Below, piece after piece: positions 6,874 through 15,700 of a stretch of DNA of 36,191 bases; positions within the stretch are counted from its first letter, which is position 1, and each line of letters opens with the position of its first letter. Source of the DNA: an uncultured Chromatiaceae bacterium (GTDB lineage Bacteria > Pseudomonadota > Gammaproteobacteria > Tenderiales > Tenderiaceae). The notes under the pieces are model-generated. The model was given only the letters and a program-made list of their open reading frames with translations, had not been told where the DNA came from and did not search any database. Position numbers and translations under genes: made by a program. Where the stretch lies: positions 1 through 36,191 of the forward strand of contig CAMYNQ010000013.1 of assembly GCA_947259785.1 (NCBI GenBank), read 5' to 3'.

Positions 6874-8295
6874 TTATTTGATTTTGAACATCCGCACATC
6901 ACCAAACGCACTTTTTACCCGCTTAGGTGAAACGCTTAATACCCGCCAGTAATACTCTCCAGCCGGTAAAGCATCTGAATATTTATAATAGTTATTCATT
7001 TGATAGGTGAATTCCTGCAAATCAGTCTTAAACTCAGCATCACGCGCCACTTGTAAAGTATAGGAATTAGCCTCAGGAATCCTCGACCAAGCTATCCAGG
7101 GTTTATTTGTTGGCAAGGTAGCACCGTTAGCTGGTGAGTTGGAACGGGGTGGATTTAACGTGCCATGAACAATAAACGGTAGTTCTGCATTTAGTCCTTC
7201 CAGCCCGTTATCATCAATCGAACGTAAACGAATGTTGTATCGCCCTGGGCTGATATTGTGCCAATTAAGTTTGGGCTCATTTAGTTGCTCATCAAACAGC
7301 ACAAGATAGGCATCTGCGGCATATACTAATTGTGCGCGATATGCCTTGGCATCGCTAATGGCTGCCCATTTAAGGTTGGCCTCGCCATTTACACTGCTCT
7401 TGGAAAGGTTAGCGATATCTGGCCGCATTAGCCCTTGACGCGGCTCATTCATGGCCTTATCGGCTTCAAGTTGCATTGAAATACCAGCACTAATGCGGCG
7501 ATGTTTTTTCTCGTTCGCCACAATTGCCGCGCCTTGTTCAACCTCAACCCGCATCTGTTTCCCCGCTTTGCTCGTGGCAACACGGAAACGGGCCGTTTGA
7601 GCGCTGACAGACCCTGCCTCAGTGGATACCAGTGCTAATTCTTTATTACCATTAACCTTGTATTCAATCTCACCTTGAATCAGACTCAGCGGCTGAGTCA
7701 AAACCACCTCAGTATCTGACAGCAGAACAACAACCGATCCATCGGTTAAAACAATATTGACGCTACTTTTGTCGCCGGTACGAATGCGTGTTTTATCAGC
7801 CAAAGCGTCATTAATCTCAAGTTTCGACTGGTTTTTACCTGATACCCGTACGACATGGCCATAAGTGGCTGCCACAGTATTGCCAGAGGAGGAAATGGCG
7901 GCGATATCCTTAACTGCCTTAGCGCCTTCTCTGGCAGCGGTTGCCATCCCGGCGGCTGCTTTTTCATCCTGAGCCGGAATTATTGCCGCAGGAGGAAGAT
8001 CTCCAGGCTTTGTAGATGAAGAAGGTGGCGTAGAAGCATCAGCCATTAATTCAGATGGAATCCGCAACGCCTGGTCAACCTGAAGCTGAGATTTGTCGTC
8101 CATACCATTGAATTTCATTAACTTATTCCAGTCCTTAGGACTTTTTAGATTTTCATTGGCAATACTCCAGAGCGTATCACCCGGTGCCACGATATAAACA
8201 GAAACATCAGCATGCACAGGTACAGCCACACCAAAGCTGGTAAAGCCAAGAGCCAATGAAGAAAACAGAACTGCGGGTTTGAGTGTATATTTCAT
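6874..8295 (-). CDS. LysM and FecR domain envelope protein
   Basis: A 473-residue exported protein. A signal peptide (MKYTLKPAVLFSSLALGF, cut near VHA) is followed by a LysM domain (VYIVAPGDTLWSIANENL ... QALRIP, about 32-80) that would bind peptidoglycan, a Pro/Ala linker, a FecR-type beta domain (GHVVRVSGKNQSKLEINDAL ... IRTGDKSSVNIVLTDGS, about 145-240) and C-terminal fibronectin-III-like repeats (NGEANLKWAAISDAKAYRAQ; PRSNSPANGATL). FecR domains in this setting are not tied to iron sensing. I prefer the ATG at 8295 because it starts the signal peptide; the frame can also open at a TTG at 8316. No partner sigma or sensor gene lies beside it, so it is probably a structural or surface protein. 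Confidence 0.82.
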   Translation of the reverse strand: MKYTLKPAVLFSSLALGFTSFGVAVPVHADVSVYIVAPGDTLWSIANENLKSPKDWNKLMKFNGMDDKSQLQVDQALRIPSELMADASTPPSSSTKPGDLPPAAIIPAQDEKAAAGMATAAREGAKAVKDIAAISSSGNTVAATYGHVVRVSGKNQSKLEINDALADKTRIRTGDKSSVNIVLTDGSVVVLLSDTEVVLTQPLSLIQGEIEYKVNGNKELALVSTEAGSVSAQTARFRVATSKAGKQMRVEVEQGAAIVANEKKHRRISAGISMQLEADKAMNEPRQGLMRPDIANLSKSSVNGEANLKWAAISDAKAYRAQLVYAADAYLVLFDEQLNEPKLNWHNISPGRYNIRLRSIDDNGLEGLNAELPFIVHGTLNPPRSNSPANGATLPTNKPWIAWSRIPEANSYTLQVARDAEFKTDLQEFTYQMNNYYKYSDALPAGEYYWRVLSVSPKRVKSAFGDVRMFKIK

Positions 8296-8408
8296 AGTAA
8301 ATAAGCGATTAGCCAAACGTGGTAAGAAGGCTATTAGATCGTGGAATGCTAAGAAGGGTCAATAGTTGAGAAACGCTAATTTAGTCTCAGAACAGTATCT
8401 AATTATGG

Positions 8409-8444
8409 AAAAAATAAAACGGGACAGTCAAATGACATGTCCCG
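8409..8444 (-). terminator. Rho-independent terminator after the lipoprotein gene
   Basis: Minus strand CGGGACA ... TGTCCCG stem (8420-8444) followed by TTTTATTTTTT. It lies about 160 bases beyond the lipoprotein stop. Between the two, a minus-strand frame of about 32 codons (8475-8572) without a start ends just before the hairpin and may be the tail of a lost gene. Confidence 0.85.
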
Positions 8445-8606
8445 AATATATTCAATACTAACAATTTCTTTGGCTTACAGCCTGGGCGCCCCGACACTTT
8501 CCGCCTGAGTGCTTGCAGGTTCAGTGACGACTGCGTCCACCGTGCTAGCAGCGGCGGTTGTCAGATCACCCTAACAGCCTATTGAAACGCTGCTGCTATT
8601 AAAAGA

Positions 8607-9466
8607 TTAGTTACCAATGATGCTTGATGTATCAGTGCTGGTGGATGTTTTACTGCCACTCCATGTGCCGCTGTCTGGTTCATCCCGCCAAGTACCGCTG
8701 GCGTTGCCATTATTTGCAAAGGTGCCACTGAAGGTTGAACTTGCACCCACAGTGCCGGCGGCAAAATTTGCCATGCCATTACTAGAAATGCTGCCGAAAA
8801 TTGTGTCGCCTTCACTAATGGTACCGCTGCTGTTGATGACGATGCTCCAGGTACCTGAGTAGTCGCCAGAGTAGTTACCCTGATAGGTGCCAGCCAGTAG
8901 CCCAAACATGGAGCTTTCAAGGTGGGCCTGTGCTTGCGTCGCAGAGATCAGGTTGGCAGCGCCTGCGCTTCTTGCCGAGGTTAAGGTATTGACCAAAGTC
9001 TGGATGTTGCTGTTGCTTGCGAAGTCAGCGATGCTTTGGGCGAAATCGACTGACTCACCCGTAGTCAAACCAGCAACGGTGGCGGTGATGGTGATACCGT
9101 TTGATGGATTGCCATCATCATCAAGGGTTTGTAAAAAACGAGCAATATTGGTGACTGTTGGATCGCTGTGATCGCTGGCAGCTGAGACTAAATCAACCGG
9201 TGTGATAATTTCGCCGCATGTCGCTTCACCAACGAGGATATCGCCGACATAAAACTGTATCGTTGACTGACATTGAAAGGCACCGCTGGCATCAGTGGTG
9301 CCATTTAGGTCACCTGAAACATAGCGCAAGCCTTCAACAGCACTATCGACAAATACGCCGGATGTTGTTTGTGGTGTGCTGTCACTGTCACCACCACAGG
9401 CGGCAAGCAAGCTAATGATTGCTGCCGTGGCAAAAGTTGAGAATATTGTCTTGTTTCGGTTTTCAT
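8607..9466 (-). CDS. Lipoprotein of unknown function; signal peptide broken by an apparent 1-base deletion
   Basis: The main frame (8607-9410 if begun at a TTG) encodes a Ser/Thr/Gly-rich exported protein with lipobox LLAAC-GGDSDS and C-terminal strands GTYQGNYSGDYSGTWSI and FSGTFANNGNASGTW. Read upstream in the same frame, the codons before the lipobox form a good hydrophobic signal sequence, but no in-frame start exists. The only well-placed ATG (first base 9466, GGGG upstream) is one base out of phase. Adding a single A to the AAAA run (TTTT at 9460-9463 on the plus strand) gives MKNRNKTIFSTFATAAIISL, a textbook lipoprotein signal. So the gene carries a real or sequencing frameshift in a homopolymer. 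Function is unknown. Confidence 0.65.
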
Positions 9467-9511
9467 GATGGCCCCATTGTGAATGGTTAATTTATTGTTT
9501 ATAACCCAGCG

Positions 9512-9544
9512 ATAAAAAATCTCTTCAGCACCTGTTAAAGAGGT
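9512..9544 (-). terminator. Rho-independent terminator after ettA
   Basis: Minus strand stem CTCTT / AAGAG (9521-9525 with 9538-9542), inner CAG/CTG, followed by ATTTTTT (9514-9520). It lies about 30 bases after the ettA stop. The stem is short, so confidence is moderate. Confidence 0.6.
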
Positions 9545-9571
9545 TTTATGTTTGCTGTTATGGATCTTGTA

Positions 9572-11242
9572 TTAGTCACTAAACTTTTTGTAGGTAATTC
9601 GGTGCGGTTGTGTCGCTGCCTCATCACCCAGGCGACGTTTCTTGTCTTCCTCATAATCGGCATAGTTACCTTCAAACCATTCCACATGGCTGTCGCCTTC
9701 AAAGGCGAGCATGTGGGTGGCGATGCGGTCGAGGAACCAACGATCATGTGAGATGACCACGGCGCAACCGGCGAACTCCAGCAGCGCTTCTTCGAGGGCG
9801 CGCAGTGTTTCAATGTCGAGGTCATTAGTTGGTTCATCGAGTAGCAAGACGTTACCACCGCTTTGCAGCAGTTTGGCCAGGTGCAGGCGGTTGCGTTCAC
9901 CACCGGACAGGTCGCCGACACGTTTTTGTTGGTCGCTGCCCTTGAAGTTAAAACGGCTAAGGTAGGCGCGCGAGTTGATCTGCATGCCGTTGACGGTGAT
10001 GATGTCCTGGCCGTCTGAGATCTCTTCCCAGGCGGTCTTGTTGTCATCCAGCGCATCGCGGCTTTGATCGACGTAGGCCAGCTGCACCGTCTCACCAACC
10101 TTCAGTTCGCCTTTGTCAGGTTGTTCCATACCCATTAGCATTTTGAATAGGGTGGATTTACCGGCACCGTTGGGGCCGATAACGCCGACGATGCCACCGC
10201 GTGGTAGGTTGAAGTTGAGATCTTCAATCAGCAGGCGATCACCAAAGCCCTTGTTCAGGTTCACCGCTTCAATGACGTTGTCGCCCAGGCGTGGGCCGGG
10301 GGGAATGAACAGTTCGTTGGTCTCGTTGCGGGCCTCAAAACTTTGGTTGGCCATCTCTTCATAGCGGGCCAGACGCGCCTTGCTCTTGGAGTGACGCCCC
10401 TTGGCGTTGCTGCGCACCCATTCCAGCTCGGACTTCACGGCCTTCATGCGTGATTGCTCACCTTTCTCTTCTTGTTCCAGACGCGCTTCTTTTTGTTCCA
10501 GCCAGGAAGAGTAGTTGCCTTCCCATGGAATACCGCGGCCACGATCCAGCTCCAAAATCCAGCCAGCGACATTGTCGAGGAAATAGCGATCATGGGTAAC
10601 AGCGACCACGGTGCCTTCAAACTCACGTAGAAAGTGTTCCAGCCAGGCAACAGATTCTGCATCCAGGTGGTTGGTGGGTTCATCCAGCAGCAACATGTCA
10701 GGCGCAGACAGGATCAACCTGCACAGCGCGACACGGCGACGTTCACCACCGGAGAGTTTAGTTACGTCTGCATCCCAAGGTGGCAGGCGCAGGGCCTCAG
10801 CAGCAATCTCAAGTTTACGATCCAGGTTATGGGCATCACCGGCCTGGATGATGTTTTCCAGGTCGGCCTGTTCCTTCGCCAGGGCATCGAAGTCGGCATC
10901 GGGTTCAGCGTAAGCAGCATAAACGGCGTCGAGGCGGGTCATGGCTTCTTTGATATGGCCGAGGGCATCTTCGACATTGCCGCGCACATCCTTGCTTGGA
11001 TCAAGATCCGGTTCCTGTGCCAGGTAGCCAATCTTGATGCCGGGTTGCGGGCGAGCCTCACCTTCATACTCTTTGTCGACGCCGGCCATAATACGGATGA
11101 CGGTGGATTTACCGGCGCCGTTCAGACCCAGCAGCCCGATCTTGGCACCGGGAAAGAATGATAGCGAGATGTCTTTGATGATGGTGCGTTTCGGGGGTAC
11201 AACCTTGCTCACCCGGTTCATGGTGTAGATGTATTGAGCCAT
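9572..11242 (-). CDS. ettA: Energy-dependent translational throttle protein EttA (ABC-F)
   Basis: A 556-residue ABC-F ATPase, the normal length for EttA. It has two nucleotide-binding domains: Walker [10 protein letters not shown] and signature [11 protein letters not shown] with [11 protein letters not shown] in the first, Walker [10 protein letters not shown], signature [11 protein letters not shown] and [11 protein letters not shown] in the second. The linker ([19 protein letters not shown] ...) is the P-site tRNA interaction motif, and the C-terminus ends RRLGDEAA ... RITYKKF as in E. coli EttA. There are no membrane segments. EttA binds the ribosomal E site and gates entry into elongation according to the ADP/ATP ratio. 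It appears monocistronic. Confidence 0.97.
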   Translation of the reverse strand: MAQYIYTMNRVSKVVPPKRTIIKDISLSFFPGAKIGLLGLNGAGKSTVIRIMAGVDKEYEGEARPQPGIKIGYLAQEPDLDPSKDVRGNVEDALGHIKEAMTRLDAVYAAYAEPDADFDALAKEQADLENIIQAGDAHNLDRKLEIAAEALRLPPWDADVTKLSGGERRRVALCRLILSAPDMLLLDEPTNHLDAESVAWLEHFLREFEGTVVAVTHDRYFLDNVAGWILELDRGRGIPWEGNYSSWLEQKEARLEQEEKGEQSRMKAVKSELEWVRSNAKGRHSKSKARLARYEEMANQSFEARNETNELFIPPGPRLGDNVIEAVNLNKGFGDRLLIEDLNFNLPRGGIVGVIGPNGAGKSTLFKMLMGMEQPDKGELKVGETVQLAYVDQSRDALDDNKTAWEEISDGQDIITVNGMQINSRAYLSRFNFKGSDQQKRVGDLSGGERNRLHLAKLLQSGGNVLLLDEPTNDLDIETLRALEEALLEFAGCAVVISHDRWFLDRIATHMLAFEGDSHVEWFEGNYADYEEDKKRRLGDEAATQPHRITYKKFSD

Positions 11243-11335
11243 AATTTTATAGATCCATTTTGTAACTGTTTATTTGTTGTCGATAATTTTAAACGCTATT
11301 GGTCTAGCTTACGCGATCGTTATCAGTGTCAATGG

Positions 11336-11545
11336 TTAACGACTTTGTTCGTTAATCTTATTTTTTTGCTGGTTAGCGGCATCCATAATCGATTGCTCTA
11401 TTCCTTTTGCCTTGTCGATGGTATCAGTTTGAGTTTTCCAAACATGCTCATCCTTCGATGGCTCATTGGCGGCCTTATCAACACTATCGGAACAGCCGCT
11501 AACGATAAAAAATGTCAGAATCAATAGAATCTTATTTCCATTCAT
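11336..11545 (-). CDS. Small lipoprotein, unknown
   Basis: A 69-residue protein with a lipoprotein signal (MNGNKILLILTFFIVSGC, lipobox VSGC, Cys18) and a short charged mature part (DSVDKAANEPSKDEHVWKT ... GIEQSIMDAANQQKNKINE) predicted helical. AGAGGA lies 6 bases upstream of the ATG. It lies between ettA and the aldolase fusion gene on the same strand, with about 90-base and 60-base gaps. No family is recognised. Confidence 0.75.
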   Translation of the reverse strand: MNGNKILLILTFFIVSGCSDSVDKAANEPSKDEHVWKTQTDTIDKAKGIEQSIMDAANQQKNKINEQSR

Positions 11546-11606
11546 TGTCTTTCCTCTAGTTGATTGATGGCATGCTCGTCAAAACTTAGATCACCCGGTT
11601 CATGGT

Positions 11607-13577
11607 TTAGATTACCCTATCGTTGCCACCGTCGATAGGCAGCTGCGCCGCGGTGGTTTTGGCAAACAATGGCCCGCACAGTTCTGCTGTTAGTTCGGCT
11701 ACATCATGACTGGTGACTTCGGTCTTCAAAATATTTTTTCGTTTGTACTCATCCACTGTCAGGCCGTAATGTTTTGCCCGTGCCGCCAGCACTTCATCGG
11801 TCCAGATTCCGGTATCAAAAACACAGTCTGGATGCAGGGTGTTGATGCGAATGTTTTCGCCGCCCCATTCCAGTGCCGCCACACGGGTCATCTGCGTCAG
11901 TGCCGCCTTGGATGCGGAATAGGCGATAGCACCGGGACCGGGGGCGAGGAAGTTCTTAGATCCCATTGCCACCACGCGGCCACCGTTAGGTGCCAGTCTC
12001 AGGAAGAGATAGGCCTCACGTAGCAACACCAGATTGGCATCAAGATTGATGTTCATTACCTTGCGCCACTCTTCACTGCTCAGGCTATCGATACGACAAC
12101 CGCCAGGGAATATGCCTGCATTCAACACCAGCATGTCGATGCCACCGAAGTGAGCCGCACCTTGTTGGATGGCATTGATCAGCTGTTGATCATTAGCGAC
12201 ATCGCAGCTAATGCCGAGCACGTCTGCACGCTTGAAGATGGTTTCGACATCAGGATTGATATCCAGTGCAATCACTGCAGCACCGTGGGCCAGCATGGAT
12301 TCGACACAGGCCTTGCCGATGCCTGAGGCGGCGCCGGTGATCAGGGCGATCTCTCCCTGGAAGGCCGCTGGTTTGCCACCCTTGCGCAGCTTAGCCTGTT
12401 CTAGATCCCAGTACTCCATGTCAAAAATATCCTGCGCCGATAGCGCCTGCCAGCCGCCCATCAGTTCGGCGCGAGCGATAATGTCCATGGTGTGATCATA
12501 GATGTCGGCGATGATGTTGGCTTCCTTAGCACTCTTGCCTGCGGTGATCATTCCCAGTTCGTTATCGAGGATGACACGGGGGGCAGGGTCGAGCATGGTC
12601 TTGGCTTCGCGGGCATTGGCCGAGTTGGTCTCAAAGTAAGCCTTGTATGCCTCTACATAGTCTTCAACATCGCGACCCACCATCGGCAGACGTTTGCTGC
12701 GGATGACATGGTCCGGTGTTGCCGGGCCTTGTTGTGAAATTTTGTTCACATCACTGCGATTGCAAAAACTCATCGCTTTGGCATCACGCTGACTGCGCAA
12801 CACGACAGGAAAACCACCAGCCTTTGAAATGTTCAAACGCAGCTCGGCCAAGGCGACTGCATCGCAAACTTCTTTGGCCGGGCTGTCGTAGTCCAGATCC
12901 CAGGCAGATTGTGCCTTGATGTAATCTTCAGCCATGCCCACCAGTGTGATCATACGTTCATAGGATTGTTTGGCATCATCGGCAAAAGAAAAGATGCCGT
13001 GGTTCATCAGCAGCATGCCGATGGTATTGTCATTACGTTGTTTTTCAAACTCGATGGCGCAAAGCCGGGCCAGGTCAAAGCCAGGCATGATGTAGGGGAC
13101 GTAGACCACCGTGTCGCCATAGATCTGTTTAATCTTTTCCAGACCAGCGGGCGTGTTGGTAATGGTCACCACCGCATCAGCGTGGGTGTGATCAACAAAC
13201 TTATAGGGTAGGGTGGCGTGGAGAATAGCCTCAACCGAGGGGGTCGGGGCCGAGGCATCGGTCATGTGGGTACGCAGCTCGTTAACCATCTGCGGGTCGC
13301 TGAGCGATTCCAGCTGTGCCAGCTTGATTAGGTGGTCCAGATTAACAGCAGGAAATCCAGGTGTGTCGATAGTTTCCAGATCCCAACCACTGCCTTTGAC
13401 ACAAAGCAGCGCTTGCTCTTCACCGACGATATTTTTGTCCTTCACTTTGACCGAGGTGTTGCCTCCGCCGTGCAACACCAAAGAAGTGTCTCGCCCCAGC
13501 AGGCGCGAGGTATAAACCCGCAGCCCCAGATCACCTTGATATTGCTTGGCTTCGTTATCGTCCCAAAGGCTTTTCAT
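11607..13577 (-). CDS. Class II aldolase / short-chain dehydrogenase fusion enzyme
   Basis: A 656-residue bifunctional protein. The N-terminal two thirds is a class II (zinc) aldolase domain: GGGNTSVK phosphate-binding region, metal ligands in HTHAD and NHGIF. The C-terminal third is a Rossmann short-chain dehydrogenase: ALITGAASGIGKA (NAD binding), NAGIF, and the YSASKAA active site. Known fusions of this layout cleave rhamnulose-1-phosphate to DHAP plus lactaldehyde and then oxidise the aldehyde, but other ketose phosphates are possible. Here it is the last gene of a leftward run with a kinase, a GlpD-like oxidase and a phosphodiesterase and no rhamnose isomerase, so the substrate is open. 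Confidence 0.88.
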   Translation of the reverse strand: MKSLWDDNEAKQYQGDLGLRVYTSRLLGRDTSLVLHGGGNTSVKVKDKNIVGEEQALLCVKGSGWDLETIDTPGFPAVNLDHLIKLAQLESLSDPQMVNELRTHMTDASAPTPSVEAILHATLPYKFVDHTHADAVVTITNTPAGLEKIKQIYGDTVVYVPYIMPGFDLARLCAIEFEKQRNDNTIGMLLMNHGIFSFADDAKQSYERMITLVGMAEDYIKAQSAWDLDYDSPAKEVCDAVALAELRLNISKAGGFPVVLRSQRDAKAMSFCNRSDVNKISQQGPATPDHVIRSKRLPMVGRDVEDYVEAYKAYFETNSANAREAKTMLDPAPRVILDNELGMITAGKSAKEANIIADIYDHTMDIIARAELMGGWQALSAQDIFDMEYWDLEQAKLRKGGKPAAFQGEIALITGAASGIGKACVESMLAHGAAVIALDINPDVETIFKRADVLGISCDVANDQQLINAIQQGAAHFGGIDMLVLNAGIFPGGCRIDSLSSEEWRKVMNINLDANLVLLREAYLFLRLAPNGGRVVAMGSKNFLAPGPGAIAYSASKAALTQMTRVAALEWGGENIRINTLHPDCVFDTGIWTDEVLAARAKHYGLTVDEYKRKNILKTEVTSHDVAELTAELCGPLFAKTTAAQLPIDGGNDRVI

Positions 13578-13601
13578 TGCTGCATCCCATCTGTAATCAC
13601 A

Positions 13602-13624
13602 AAGTCCAGTATTTTACTGGACTT
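13602..13624. other. Intergenic perfect hairpin between operon genes
   Basis: AAGTCCAGT / ACTGGACTT, a 9-bp perfect inverted repeat with an ATTTT loop, in the 67-base gap between the GlpD-like gene and the aldolase fusion gene. On the minus strand only TTTG follows, so it is a weak terminator at best. It could partly uncouple or stabilise the downstream message. Confidence 0.5.
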
Positions 13625-13644
13625 GCCTGGGCATTGCGACATTG

Positions 13645-14829
13645 CTAGTCAGGCGTGAGTGGTAGTGTTTTGGTATCGGCAACAGCCTGTCTGTCTGGCA
13701 GCACATGCATGAATTCATTGATCAACTTTTCTGCCGTGGCGCGGTAGGCGGTGAGTTTGCCACCGTAGATGCTCACCAAGCGAGGATCGTCTGGCTGGTC
13801 GGTATGAAAGATGGTGTCACGCGGGCGGGTGAAGGCTGAGGCTTCGGTTCGGGGCAGCACTCGCAGCCCGGCAAATGAGTCGACGATATCCTTGTGGGTG
13901 TTATGGCGATATTTTGGGAAGTAGTAACCCAGGGTCTGTAACAGATAATTTTTTTCTTTGGCCAGCGGATGCACTTTGGCCGGGTTACCCTGGTAATAGC
14001 TTTCGGTGGTGCCAACCATTATCTTGTCTTTCCAGGGCATGACAAATACAGCGCGTTTATCTTCGGGTGCTTCGATGTAATAGATGCCTTGTGTAACTGA
14101 GCCTTCAAGAATGATGTGAGTGCCTTGGATAAGATCAACTTCCAGCTGGCTGACTTTTTGCGTGATTTTGCTGAGTACATCATTGACCCAGGGGCCAGCG
14201 GCATTAACTAGCAATCTTGCATGGCATTCGATTTGTTGCATATCTTTCTGATAACGAACGATATAGCTGAGTTTGTCACGTTCGGCTTCGACCAACTGAG
14301 CGGGCATTTCCAGTTCAGCCCCCAGCGATTGTGCTGAGCGCATCACTGCTTCGGTCAACAACTTGTCATCGGTCTGGGCATCGTAATAGCGAAATACCTT
14401 TTGCAGGTCTTCATGATCAAGACCATCAAGTTGGTTCCATTCGTGTTTGGGGACAATCTTGAAACGGGTGTCGCCGCTCAGGCCGCCAAGGGTGCTATAC
14501 AGGGCTAGTCCGGCCCTGATTTGCCAGGCAGTTCTGCTTGTTTCTGAAAATACTGGGATATAAAACGGTTTCAGTTTAACTAGATCAGGGCCGTTTTTGA
14601 GTAATAGGGCGCGTTCGTTAAGACATTCACGCACCAGGTTGAATTGGGCGCTTTCAAGGTATCTGAGGCCACCATGAATCAGCTTGCTGGAACGGCTTGA
14701 GGTGCCGCTGGCGAGGGCGGATTGTTCTAATACTAGGACTGTAAAACCTTGAGCAGCTGCGGCTTGGGCAACTCCAGCACCGTGGATACCGCCGCCGATA
14801 ACGACTACATCATATTCGTTAGGCTTCAA
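13645..14829 (-). CDS. GlpD-like FAD-dependent oxidoreductase lacking the C-terminal domain
   Basis: A DAO-fold flavoprotein closely patterned on glycerol-3-phosphate dehydrogenase GlpD: FAD motif YDVVVIGGGIHGAGVAQAAA, then SSRSSKLIHGGLRYLE, LVNAAGPWVNDV, and SIYGGKLTAYRATAEKL near the end. It would oxidise G3P or a related phosphate ester and pass electrons to quinone. It stops directly after the FAD domain (LPLTPD), about 394 residues, so the roughly 100-residue C-terminal domain of GlpD is absent. The likely start is a TTG at 14829 overlapping the stop of the phosphodiesterase gene by 11 bases; the longer open frame upstream reads out of phase through that gene. Substrate assignment is inferred from family and from the neighbouring phosphodiesterase. 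Confidence 0.85.
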   Translation of the reverse strand: MKPNEYDVVVIGGGIHGAGVAQAAAAQGFTVLVLEQSALASGTSSRSSKLIHGGLRYLESAQFNLVRECLNERALLLKNGPDLVKLKPFYIPVFSETSRTAWQIRAGLALYSTLGGLSGDTRFKIVPKHEWNQLDGLDHEDLQKVFRYYDAQTDDKLLTEAVMRSAQSLGAELEMPAQLVEAERDKLSYIVRYQKDMQQIECHARLLVNAAGPWVNDVLSKITQKVSQLEVDLIQGTHIILEGSVTQGIYYIEAPEDKRAVFVMPWKDKIMVGTTESYYQGNPAKVHPLAKEKNYLLQTLGYYFPKYRHNTHKDIVDSFAGLRVLPRTEASAFTRPRDTIFHTDQPDDPRLVSIYGGKLTAYRATAEKLINEFMHVLPDRQAVADTKTLPLTPD

Positions 14830-15577
14830 CGCAGGCGTGTTTCTGTAGACGTTTGCTCTTGAGCATCTCGACGATGGCCATGGTTTCGACGTATGCCGCA
14901 CCCATGTCAGAAAGTTCTATGGCATGCCGGGCGTCGGTAACTTCGTAAAAGGCCCATTTCCACGGTCCTTTCCATAAGCTGGTGGCATTTTTCGGAATCT
15001 TGGTGTGGTTGCAGAAAAGGATGTCAGGTGCCAGTTGGGTGGCAGCAATCATTGATTCTTCATCGTATTTTTTAAGAATCCAGCCGATGGATTGAAATCC
15101 CATGGCCCTGGAGCAGCGCAGTGCTAGAGCGTCATAACCAATCAATGTGCAACGTTCGATGATAGGTTCACAGATTTTGGCCAGTGTCTTGATGACCCTT
15201 TCTATGCCAAAGGCATCGATGGCTTCCTGTTTGATTTCAACAAAGGCGTGACGGTCTGGCCATTGTTTGAATAGTTCGATGACAGAGGCCAGAGTAGGGA
15301 TGCCAACATTGGCGAATTTTTTGGGATGAAGTGTTGCTTCGTTGACCAGTACTTCGCTAACTTTGACAAATTCCATGCTGGTGATGCGCTTATTGGTGCC
15401 TGTGGTGCGCTTAAGGTTGGCGTCGTGCAACACAACAGGGATTAAATCTTTGGTGAATTGGACGTCGAACTCGATATGTTTGGCGCCAGCCTCAAGTGCG
15501 GCTTCAATGGCAACCAAGGTGTTTTCGGGGAATTTTTTGGCGTAGCCGCGATGGGCGATCAGAATAGGTTGTTCCAT
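14819..15577 (-). CDS. Glycerophosphodiester phosphodiesterase (cytoplasmic UgpQ type)
   Basis: A 252-residue GDPD-family TIM barrel without a signal peptide, so cytoplasmic like UgpQ rather than periplasmic GlpQ. Catalytic and metal residues are seen: ILIAHRGYAKKFPENT (His9, Arg10, Glu18), EFDVQFTKDLIPVVLHD (Glu, Asp and catalytic His), and FVEIK. It hydrolyses glycerophosphodiesters to glycerol-3-phosphate and an alcohol. The G3P product fits the GlpD-like oxidase whose start overlaps this stop. There is a 123-base gap from the kinase upstream, which could hold a promoter; I saw no clear one. Confidence 0.9.
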   Translation of the reverse strand: MEQPILIAHRGYAKKFPENTLVAIEAALEAGAKHIEFDVQFTKDLIPVVLHDANLKRTTGTNKRITSMEFVKVSEVLVNEATLHPKKFANVGIPTLASVIELFKQWPDRHAFVEIKQEAIDAFGIERVIKTLAKICEPIIERCTLIGYDALALRCSRAMGFQSIGWILKKYDEESMIAATQLAPDILFCNHTKIPKNATSLWKGPWKWAFYEVTDARHAIELSDMGAAYVETMAIVEMLKSKRLQKHACVEA

Positions 15578-15700
15578 GGCAATACGTTTTATCCTTAATA
15601 CGGTGCTTATATAGAGATATAATCTATGTAGCCTTGTTTACTTGCTTATGCCAATTCCAATCTAGCAAGCTACTTAACATATTGAATTTGTCAGATTATT

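Noticed and set aside
8475-8572. Start-less minus frame ending ...TQAESVGAPRL before a terminator
   Set aside because: It could be the tail of a lost gene, but it is about 32 codons with no start and no recognisable similarity.
9535-10098. Open frames opposite and within ettA
   Set aside because: Shadow frames of a well-conserved ABC-F gene with no ribosome sites or recognisable domains.
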